The notes under the pieces were generated by a model. It saw only the letters and a program-made list of their open reading frames with translations, did no database searches and was not told the DNA's origin. A DNA stretch of 6,300 nt from Dehalococcoidia bacterium (GTDB taxonomy: Bacteria > Chloroflexota > Dehalococcoidia > GIF9 > AB-539-J10), in NCBI GenBank assembly GCA_023229725.1, contig JALNYR010000143.1, positions 1 to 6,300 of the forward strand, in the 5' to 3' direction. Numbering within the stretch: the first letter of the stretch is position 1; the number at the start of each line of letters is the position of its first letter. This document shows, piece after piece, positions 1-5,576 of the stretch. Both the position numbers and the translations under genes were made by a program.

Positions 1-109
1 CGTATGGCGCCACGTAAAATCCCGGATCATCGTCGTTGGCAGTGCCCATCCGCGTCCGCCGGGACTTTTCTTGCGGCGCCCGCGTTCTTTTGGCGTTCTT
101 GCGCTTCAT
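1..109 (-). CDS. 5' end of an unidentified gene with a basic N-terminus (partial)
   Basis: Reading the minus strand from the ATG at 109-107 gives 36 codons that run off the left edge without a stop. The product begins MKRKNAKRTRAPQEKSRRTR and continues MGTANDDDPGFYVAPY. An in-frame TGA lies about 35 nt upstream of the ATG, so this is the first possible ATG of the frame. Ten of the first 20 residues are Lys or Arg, which resembles a nuclear localisation signal or a nucleic-acid-binding tail; this is inference. An internal Met at residue 21 is an alternative start that would drop the basic stretch. The leader before the ATG is A-rich (AACAAAACCCAAAAAAG), like the leaders of neighbouring genes, which supports a real start here. 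The gene is divergent from the XRN-like gene and shares its 167 bp promoter region. The product cannot be identified from so short a piece. Confidence 0.55.
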   Translation of the reverse strand, partial: MKRKNAKRTRAPQEKSRRTRMGTANDDDPGFYVAPY

Positions 110-276
110 GTCGACTTTTTTGGGTTTTGTTCTGCCACACGGTCACGGGATTTTTAATTTGATCCATTTGGTGATTTTAAAAAAAATCGTCCCACAGATT
201 TTAAAAATCCAGCGGCAAAGGATCTAATAGTAGGGAAAAGCAGATATAAAGAAGAAAACAAAAAAAGCCCCGTACG
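110..276. promoter_or_regulatory. AT-rich divergent intergenic/promoter region with phased GATTTT elements
   Basis: This gap lies between two divergent starts (ATG at 109 on minus, ATG at 277 on plus). It is much richer in A+T than the surrounding genes, as expected of a shared promoter. GAT-plus-T/A elements begin at 149 (GATTTTTAA), 173 (GATTTTAA), 197 (GATTTTAA) and 221 (GATCTAA), each exactly 24 bp after the last. The stretch 173-188 is nearly self-complementary. Both flanks end in A-rich or purine-rich leaders directly before the start codons. A frame beginning with TTG at 36 crosses the region to 227 but has no support as a gene. The promoter role is inferred from position and composition. 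Confidence 0.6.
245..250 (+). promoter_or_regulatory. TATA-like box of the XRN-like gene
   Basis: The sequence TATAAA lies 26 nt before the ATG at 277, followed by a purine/A-rich leader (GAAGAAAACAAAAAAAG). The position suits a promoter with a very short 5' untranslated leader, as is common in large DNA viruses. It may instead be part of an A/T-rich early-promoter block rather than a true TATA box. Confidence 0.4.
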
Positions 277-2256
277 ATGGGAGTTGGCAGCTGGTGTAGG
301 GGGTTATTGCGCAAAAAGTACGGACACTGTTTTTTGACGCGGCTACCGGCGTGCATGGGCATCCATGTGTTCACCACGGACGTCGAGCAACTCGTGCATC
401 GCCTTCCGGCGTTCGCCCGCACGCGGCGTGAGGCCGTGCAGCACGTCGTGCGGTACATCCGGGACGCGGCGCTGGAAGTGCATTCGACGATGTCCCCGGG
501 CGACAAGTCCCCGGTACACGTGTATGCGACGTTCGACACGCAAGAGGGGGTGACCCCGGCGAAGGAGTTGTGCAGACTGGCTCGCATGCGGCACGGTCGC
601 CAGTACCCGGTAAACTCCGAGGCGCAGCTAGAGCATTTTGACCGGGACGAACCGATCACATGCACGTGGTCCGAGTTCATATCGATACCCGCGGGACGCA
701 AGCGCATGCTCGTGTATCTGGGCGACGAGCTGGCACGCCTGCCACCGAATGCATACGGCGACAGCTTCGTCCTACATGTTGGGAGGACGGGCCCGATCGG
801 CGAAGCCGAGCTCAAGCAGCAAGCGATCACTGTGCAGCACGCGGCCGAAGGCGTGGTCAACGACAGTTCGGACGGGGACCTGCTCCTCGCGCTGCTGATG
901 GCGATGCCCGAGATCGCGCGCGCCGGCGTACTACCCCCCGTGGTGATGCGCTCCACGTTTTATGTTGCCGCCGCGGCCAGCGCAGCTGCACCGGCCGCGT
1001 ATGACGAGCCCGGGTTACTCGACGACGGTGACGACGATATGCTTGGACCGCCCGGTGAGCCGGACATGTCCAAGGAACCGGAGGTTGTGCGCCGCGCGTA
1101 CGAGCAATTCCTCACGGCGACTGAAGCGCCAAAGCCCACACCCGCACCAGTGCCAGTTCCCGCGCACCGCATGCCGACAACTCCGCAGGCGAGTCTCACC
1201 GCATACATCCTCGCGGGCCAGGGTGCACACGCCGAGGTCTCCGTTACAACTGCCGCCCCGGCCCCGGCCGGGGCGAAGCGTAAGATGGTGCGGGAGTACG
1301 TGCTCGTGCACGAACTGTGGAAGGCGATGCGCGAAGCGGGGGGCGAACACGAGCCCGAGACATTCGCGTACATCTCGCTGATGATGGGGTCCGACCTCGT
1401 ACCGTCTGTCAGCGGCGGCGCGGGCAGCACAATTCCCCGGATCGGCGGCAAGTTTGCATGGGACGCGTGGGAAGAGATCGCACCGCAGTATACTGCACTG
1501 GTCACACAGGTTCCCGCCGCTGGCGACGGCACTGCCGCGGAGTCGAGCGACCTGGTCGAGACTGCCAGAATTCCCGCTGCATTTGATTACCGCGTAGACT
1601 GGCTGGCATTTGTGGCTTGGATGCGCGCAGCGTACGCCAAGAAGCACGCGGCCAAACTGCGGTTCTCGGTGAACTCGGACGGCAAGTTCGTGCTGCCGAC
1701 GTGGACCGCACTGACCACGGCGACCGACGACGCTGCCGGCACTAAGCGTGTCGTGCTCGATCTGCAGTGGGCATTGCAGGTGGGTCGCCAGGCGCTCTAC
1801 GCGACGCACTACTACGGCATGGGTATCGGTTCGCGAAATCCGCTCGCGAAAGACGACGAAGGCTTGTCGCTCTGGGGCTGGACCGAGCTGCGCGGGGCCA
1901 CGCTGACCACGCTTGCCGCGAACGGTTACCATTCTTATTCGCGTTGGTCGGAAACTGGGGGTATGCCCGGGCCCTCTGAACTCCACATTTCCTGTGCTGA
2001 CACCGTTTACGGGTTGGGCGCCACCGAGATTACAGTCAATCTGGCACTGGAATGGATGATCAAGCGCAGGGCCGTCCCCGCCGGTAAGAAGCCAAAGCGC
2101 CGCAGGTCCGGGTTTATCGACGACGAGGCCTCCGATGAAAAACCCACAAAGTCGCGCAGGGCCACCCCCGCCGGTAAGAGGTCAAAGCGTCGTAGGTCCG
2201 AGTTTATCGACGACGAGGCCTCCGATGAAAAACCCACAAAGTCGCGCAGGAAGTGA
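277..2256 (+). CDS. Divergent XRN-family 5'-3' exonuclease with duplicated basic C-terminal tail
   Basis: This 659-residue protein should degrade 5'-monophosphate RNA (or DNA) from the 5' end. The start fits the family: it opens MGVGSWCRGLLRKKYG, like the MGVPKFFRWL-type opening of XRN enzymes. Acidic motifs follow in XRN order: D35 (TTDVEQLVH), D87 with K96 (FDTQEGVTPAK, against the family VDGVAPRAK), a block at 133-154 (SEFISIPAGRKRMLVYL, against SNCITPGTxFM), E176 and E178 (IGEAELK, against PGEGEHK), D199 and D201 (DGD, against DAD), and GSDLVPSV at 371-378 (against GNDFLPHL). LDLQWAL at 494-500 matches the late CR2 motif GLQWVL. Residues about 230-335 form an Ala/Pro/acidic insertion between the two conserved regions. 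The tail has two copies of a 30-residue unit with KKPKRRR-type nuclear signals. Viral XRNs are known in NCLDVs, and this one is short and diverged. A FEN1/XPG nuclease of the same superfold is the alternative, but the opening and CR2 favour XRN. Substrate and nuclear location are inferred. Confidence 0.72.
   Translation: MGVGSWCRGLLRKKYGHCFLTRLPACMGIHVFTTDVEQLVHRLPAFARTRREAVQHVVRYIRDAALEVHSTMSPGDKSPVHVYATFDTQEGVTPAKELCRLARMRHGRQYPVNSEAQLEHFDRDEPITCTWSEFISIPAGRKRMLVYLGDELARLPPNAYGDSFVLHVGRTGPIGEAELKQQAITVQHAAEGVVNDSSDGDLLLALLMAMPEIARAGVLPPVVMRSTFYVAAAASAAAPAAYDEPGLLDDGDDDMLGPPGEPDMSKEPEVVRRAYEQFLTATEAPKPTPAPVPVPAHRMPTTPQASLTAYILAGQGAHAEVSVTTAAPAPAGAKRKMVREYVLVHELWKAMREAGGEHEPETFAYISLMMGSDLVPSVSGGAGSTIPRIGGKFAWDAWEEIAPQYTALVTQVPAAGDGTAAESSDLVETARIPAAFDYRVDWLAFVAWMRAAYAKKHAAKLRFSVNSDGKFVLPTWTALTTATDDAAGTKRVVLDLQWALQVGRQALYATHYYGMGIGSRNPLAKDDEGLSLWGWTELRGATLTTLAANGYHSYSRWSETGGMPGPSELHISCADTVYGLGATEITVNLALEWMIKRRAVPAGKKPKRRRSGFIDDEASDEKPTKSRRATPAGKRSKRRRSEFIDDEASDEKPTKSRRK
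2071..2250 (+). repeat. Two tandem 90 bp in-frame repeats at the 3' end of the XRN-like gene
   Basis: Unit 1 is 2071-2160 and unit 2 is 2161-2250, exactly 90 bp each, differing at 7 positions by my count, with the last 49 bases identical. Each encodes 30 residues (599-628 and 629-658): a basic PAGK-x-x-KRRRS block followed by FIDDEASDEKPTKSRR. The result is two copies of a nuclear-localisation-like motif alternating with acidic, phosphorylatable-looking stretches. One extra Lys and the stop TGA follow. The near identity points to a recent duplication. Confidence 0.95.
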
Positions 2257-2312
2257 CCACATTTTTTCCATACATGTGCTCTAGTGCGTGTGCTTTTGGT
2301 GAGGAGGGGCGC
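2257..2312. other. Short convergent intergenic gap
   Basis: These 56 bp separate the stop of the plus-strand XRN-like gene from the stop of the minus-strand kelch gene. There is a run of six T after the first stop, but no AATAAA signal on either strand and no strong GC-rich hairpin of the kind described at pandoravirus 3' ends. Both transcripts must end here or run into each other. Confidence 0.6.
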
Positions 2313-3812
2313 TCAGATCACTGTCAGGGCACCGCGGTGCCGATACCTCGTACTCATTTCGCCCCGCGGCACTATGAGACGGGTTACCTCGGTGTTGAGT
2401 GGATCGAACACGGTAATGACTGACCGACCACGCGCTATCGCGTAAGCCCTACCATCTGGCGACACGGCGGTGCTGCACTCGAACTCTGTGAACGGCGCTT
2501 TCATAGTCTTCGGGGGCCGCCACCTGCCAGCCGCGATGTCATAGATCCTGACGACCTGGCCATCATCCTCGTCGGCCCATCCGAAAAGTCCGTCCCCGCT
2601 GCCGCCAAGTGCCAGCAATGCTCGCTGATCCGCCGTCACGGTGATGGCCACGACCCTGGAACGAGCATTGGGGATATCGGGAAGACGACGCCACCGGCCC
2701 TCGCGCGCGTCATATCTCTCTAGTAGGGGCCGACTGGGAAGCAGTGTCCATTTCTCGGCGGCGTTCTCCTCTTCGCCGGGATCCCGGATGCGGAGCACAC
2801 CAGGTTGTTGCTCCGTTGTCCAGCCATCGGACGACGCAACGTACAGTGCGGGGCCGATAGCCACGGAAGCGGGTGCCACCCGGGGCATTGCCATCGCGGA
2901 GATCGAAGTCCACACGCCAGCACGCGGATCGAGTACGTGACAATTGGACGTGGCGACCGCACCTTCGCTACCCACGGCGCCTCCGAACACATAGATATTG
3001 CCATATACAACGCACGCACCCGGCTCGGCTGTGGCCACCGGCATGGGCGGCCCGGCGGACCACGCTGGCATCCCCGCTCCGGTATCCAGTGTGCATACCT
3101 CGGTCGCGGCCTGCGGCTCGCCCATGTTGCCCGTGAGGTACTCGGGATCTAAATCCTCAGAGGGCGGTGGCAGAGCACCACCCAGTGCAAATACGTGGTC
3201 GTTCACGTGGACGGCTACGTGAGACAGATGTGGCAGTCGGGAATTTTCTGCTATTGGACGCCACCGATTGGAACGGAAACTGTATGCCGCCGCCGTTTGG
3301 CACTCCGCTCTCGTGTTGCCACCGCAGTAGAACAATCCCGTCGGCTCCTCCGATGCCAGCTTGGCGATGGTCATCAAGCTGGCACTGTCGATCACGCTCA
3401 GCGGTGATTCATCCACACCCCGACCGGAGATGATACTACCAAATAGCCTCCTTAACGCTGGCGTGCCGCTCGGTGGTGGTTGACGTATGTGGAACCACGT
3501 GCCCGGGGGTGCATCTGGTTCCGCCGTCGGGCACCAATCATCGAACTCGTACCGCATCCTACGGCCCTTAGCCGTGACACCCACAGCCGCACGACCACGG
3601 ATCGCATGCTGCCTACCCTCGCAGCCACAGTGCACGATCGCGTATTCGGGCCTGTGATACACCACTCGGGTCTCCGGGTCGTATATATGGAACAGTTGCA
3701 AGATGTCTTCACATGCCGGGTCAGTTGCCGATACTGTTTCGGCAAAATGCTGCATGCCGCTGTCATGCCTGACGATGTAGCACGTGGCTGGTGGCGCTCC
3801 ACTATATGACAT
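2313..3812 (-). CDS. Kelch-repeat beta-propeller protein
   Basis: This 499-residue protein starts at MSYSGAPPAT (ATG at 3812-3810). From about residue 158 it shows kelch blades, with a Gly-Gly pair, a spaced aromatic or hydrophobic position, then Trp: GG164-165 with Y177 and W184; GG211-212 with W251; GG277-278 (IYVFGG) with W301; a degenerate blade with W374; and GG403-404 (LLALGG) with Y424 and W431. A final strand pair (YAIARG, ITVFDP) may close a sixth blade. Residues 1-157 hold several Cys and His but match no BTB, BACK or F-box domain that I can recognise, so a ubiquitin-ligase adaptor role is not supported directly. Kelch propellers bind proteins; the partner here is unknown. The frame stays open upstream to another ATG at 4073, but that extension would overlap the next gene by about 130 bp and run through a G-run, so the shorter start is preferred. 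Its A-rich leader (GGAAAACATG) resembles those of neighbouring genes. Confidence 0.85.
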   Translation of the reverse strand: MSYSGAPPATCYIVRHDSGMQHFAETVSATDPACEDILQLFHIYDPETRVVYHRPEYAIVHCGCEGRQHAIRGRAAVGVTAKGRRMRYEFDDWCPTAEPDAPPGTWFHIRQPPPSGTPALRRLFGSIISGRGVDESPLSVIDSASLMTIAKLASEEPTGLFYCGGNTRAECQTAAAYSFRSNRWRPIAENSRLPHLSHVAVHVNDHVFALGGALPPPSEDLDPEYLTGNMGEPQAATEVCTLDTGAGMPAWSAGPPMPVATAEPGACVVYGNIYVFGGAVGSEGAVATSNCHVLDPRAGVWTSISAMAMPRVAPASVAIGPALYVASSDGWTTEQQPGVLRIRDPGEEENAAEKWTLLPSRPLLERYDAREGRWRRLPDIPNARSRVVAITVTADQRALLALGGSGDGLFGWADEDDGQVVRIYDIAAGRWRPPKTMKAPFTEFECSTAVSPDGRAYAIARGRSVITVFDPLNTEVTRLIVPRGEMSTRYRHRGALTVI

Positions 3813-3940
3813 GTTTTCCTGATTGTACTGTGTGTTCTGTTTTTTTCCTTCCCCCTCCCCCCCCCAACTATCACCGCGTCGAGCATACGCACGCAATTGG
3901 TGTGTACGGAAACGGACAGTTGGAGGCCTCCCCCCTCTGA
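3813..3940 (-). promoter_or_regulatory. Kelch-gene leader with G-run and purine tract
   Basis: On the minus strand this gap reads, towards the kelch ATG, a nine-base G-run (plus-strand C at 3857-3865), then AGGGGGAAGGAAAAAAAC, then an A-rich stretch ending AGGAAAAC before the ATG. The arrangement, a G-run passing into a purine tract and then A-rich sequence, recurs upstream of the next minus-strand gene. No clear TATA box is seen. The promoter or leader role is inferred. Confidence 0.45.
3922..3931. repeat. Ten-base perfect palindrome after the GNAT-like gene
   Basis: GGAGGCCTCC lies 9 nt beyond the TGA of the minus-strand gene that ends at 3941. It could be a small 3'-end hairpin or signal. 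It has no loop, so a stable RNA stem would need to lose central pairs. It may be chance in GC-rich DNA. Confidence 0.25.
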
Positions 3941-5431
3941 TCACAACACGGTATACACGTATTCGGTGGCGCATGGTGTGGAACCCGGAACAGTGATGTT
4001 CCGTCCACACACCAGAAAATCGGCCGTGGGCATTACGAGCGCGAGCACGTGCAATGCCAACCACAGTGTCCACTTCTCGGGTGACCCGTGCCTCAGGACG
4101 GAGACGGTCGCGACAGTCTTGCCGGCCAGCCAGTAGAGTGGCCGTGCATATAGCACAAACGCCGTGTCACCTGTATCGGAAAAGACGTACACCCCGCCCC
4201 GTCCGTCAAGCCGGGTTCTGGCGAGCTCGAAGCCGAACACCGGTTCCCAGAGTCTGCTGGCGAACGTCGTGACGATCGGCGGTATGGGCAGATCAGTTTC
4301 TGCCCGGGCCTCAGGTGCCATTGGGTTGATCAGCCGGACCGAAGATTCATATAGGCATGACCGTGGCCAGACTGTTGCAACTCCGACATTGGGTCGCCCC
4401 GTTTCCTCCGCTGCCCGCCATGCGGTGTCGACTTTCGGCCCGAGCTGCAGCGTGATTCCCGGGCCTTCCACCCTGAAATATTCGCACGCCCGGCTGTCCG
4501 GTTCCAGCCCCAAGCCAATCAGCGCGTGGACAAGGCTGCGGTCGCCGTCGGCGAGCACACCGACCACTGCGGATTGTGCAGCCGGGCGTGCCACGATGAG
4601 ACGCAACAGGTAGGCGATTATCGTGCCGCGGTCCCGAACGCCCGGGTCCACGATAATCCGCACCAGGCCGCCATAGCGCCCGTACGTCCACCGCGCGCAA
4701 TACGCGAACGCCACGGCCGCTACGGAGTTGAAGACCGCGATGCCCGTCCACCTACCCGCGGTGCGTGCCCAGACATTCCGCGGTGATTCCGCCGCGGTCA
4801 CAGCGAGGGGCAGCTTGTAGTGCTGACAATATCCTGACCACAATTGATCCGCGATGGACAGCCCCACCTCCACGACCGGCTCTATGCAGGTGTACGGTGT
4901 GCCGGGAATGATCTGGTTTATCGGGGCAACGTCCGAGATGAATCTCCGCGGCAGTTGCTGGATTTCGCGGTTATAGATTCCGCGCATGGTCTGCACCGCT
5001 TCTTGACGACGACGCAATGTGTCCAGCTGGTACAGGTGGCCTGCCTCTGGCGGCCGGGCGGGAACTGGCCCGTTCGGCGCCTTTGGCTCCGGGACCACCA
5101 GGTCGGATAGTTCCGGTGGTGGCAACATGTGGACAGGTCGGCCTGTCGACACCGGTGGAAGAAGCGGTACCGTAGCGGCCGGGATCTCCGTCCACGTGTC
5201 CTCAGTCGGCATTGACGGGGGTGCCGGTACCGCGGCGACCGGCGCTTCCGTCCGTGTGTCCTCTGCCGGCATTGGCATGGGTGCCGGTACCGGCTCCAAA
5301 CCTGTCATGTCGGTCATTAGTTCGAGATATGCTAGTCGCCGTTCGTAGGGATCCTCGCCGAACAGTTCCGGTGGCGATGGAGCCCGCATATACTCTTCTA
5401 AAATACGGCCCTCGGTGCTAGTATCGTTCAT
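3941..5431 (-). CDS. Proline-rich protein with GNAT-acetyltransferase-like domain(s)
   Basis: This 496-residue protein starts at MNDTSTEGRILEEY (ATG at 5431-5429). Residues 1-45 are acidic; 46-130 are Pro-rich and include two 20-residue repeats (48-67 and 68-87); 131-165 look helical and charged. Residues about 180-330 resemble a GNAT fold: paired strands (NVWARTAGRWTGIAVF), then LVRIIVDPGVRDRG (256-269), placed like the acetyl-CoA pyrophosphate loop, a helix (IIAYLLRLIVA), a strand (SAVVGVLADGD), a helix with LIGLGLE, and a last strand pair. The loop R-x-x-G-x-G/A is imperfect, with I271 at the final small-residue position, so activity is uncertain. Residues 395-477 repeat a similar strand-strand-helix-strand order, hinting at a second degenerate GNAT unit. 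Acetyl transfer, substrate and location are inferences. The hydrophobic stretch at 453-477 could instead be a C-terminal membrane anchor. A 45-residue N-terminal extension to 5566 is possible but translates a 13-base G-run. Confidence 0.6.
   Translation of the reverse strand: MNDTSTEGRILEEYMRAPSPPELFGEDPYERRLAYLELMTDMTGLEPVPAPMPMPAEDTRTEAPVAAVPAPPSMPTEDTWTEIPAATVPLLPPVSTGRPVHMLPPPELSDLVVPEPKAPNGPVPARPPEAGHLYQLDTLRRRQEAVQTMRGIYNREIQQLPRRFISDVAPINQIIPGTPYTCIEPVVEVGLSIADQLWSGYCQHYKLPLAVTAAESPRNVWARTAGRWTGIAVFNSVAAVAFAYCARWTYGRYGGLVRIIVDPGVRDRGTIIAYLLRLIVARPAAQSAVVGVLADGDRSLVHALIGLGLEPDSRACEYFRVEGPGITLQLGPKVDTAWRAAEETGRPNVGVATVWPRSCLYESSVRLINPMAPEARAETDLPIPPIVTTFASRLWEPVFGFELARTRLDGRGGVYVFSDTGDTAFVLYARPLYWLAGKTVATVSVLRHGSPEKWTLWLALHVLALVMPTADFLVCGRNITVPGSTPCATEYVYTVL
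5171..5290 (-). repeat. Two tandem 60 bp in-frame repeats in the Pro-rich region
   Basis: Units 5171-5230 and 5231-5290 match at about 46 of 60 bases by eye. They encode residues 68-87 and 48-67 of the GNAT-like protein, with the shared pattern VPAP..MP.EDT.TE.P.A. (13 of 20 residues the same). The element GGTACCG recurs at 60 bp spacing, starting at 5166, 5226 and 5286. This duplication is older than the 90 bp one in the XRN-like gene, judging by divergence. Confidence 0.85.
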
Positions 5432-5576
5432 GGGGTCCGCCCACCAGATTTTTCTAATTATGTTTCGTTTGCGACTCCTTTTCGTGCTCCCACCCTTTTT
5501 CTCTCTCTCCCTCTTTCTCTTTTCTTCCCCCCCCCCCCCGGGGGGCTTTGCCGCAAATTTACACACATCCGATGGA
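5432..5576 (-). promoter_or_regulatory. Leader of the GNAT-like gene with a 13-base G-run and long purine tract
   Basis: Reading towards the ATG at 5431 on the minus strand, this gap has CCCCCC joined to a run of 13 G (plus-strand C at 5527-5539 and G at 5540-5545), then about 45 nt of almost pure purine (GAAGAAAAGAGAAAGAGGG and more). An AT-rich block, CATAATTAGAAAAAT, follows 18 to 32 nt before the start. The AT-rich block sits where TATAAA sits in the XRN-like gene. The C6/G6 junction is a perfect palindrome located 31 nt past the stop of the upstream membrane gene, so it could act in that gene's 3' end as well. Function is inferred from position. Confidence 0.45.

Noticed and set aside
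36..227. A 63-codon plus-strand frame starting with TTG
   Set aside because: Non-ATG start. It overlaps the better-supported minus-strand gene start and then translates AT-rich intergenic DNA.
201..956. A 251-codon minus-strand frame across the XRN-like start
   Set aside because: Ser/Arg/Cys-rich shadow composition, and it covers the promoter and N-terminal motifs of the convincing plus-strand gene.
277..1476. FEN1/XPG flap endonuclease as the identity of the nuclease
   Set aside because: The GEAE and GSDLVPSV motifs fit both families, but the MGVGSWCRGLLRKKY opening, the GVTPAK-plus-Arg block, the ITPGT-like block and the late LDLQWAL motif fit XRN better.
1015..1986. A 323-codon open frame on the minus strand, antisense to the XRN-like gene
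   Set aside because: It lies wholly inside a gene with conserved nuclease motifs, its product is Arg/Gly-rich as expected of a GC-rich shadow frame, and it has no leader like those of the real genes.
3813..4073. N-terminal extension of the kelch protein to an ATG at 4073
   Set aside because: It would overlap the end of the next gene by about 130 bp and translate the G-run and purine tract; the extension is Arg-rich and unlike the rest of the protein.
4001..4073. C-terminal transmembrane anchor in the GNAT-like protein
   Set aside because: The stretch WTLWLALHVLALVM is followed by PTADFLVCG in a pattern that also fits a buried helix and strand of a GNAT-type core, so the anchor is only kept as an alternative.
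5432..5566. N-terminal extension of the GNAT-like protein to an ATG at 5566
   Set aside because: The added 45 residues are mostly the translated G-run and purine tract (Gly, then Glu/Lys/Arg). The shorter start has an AT-rich block at promoter distance. A slippage-controlled use is kept as a possibility in the findings.
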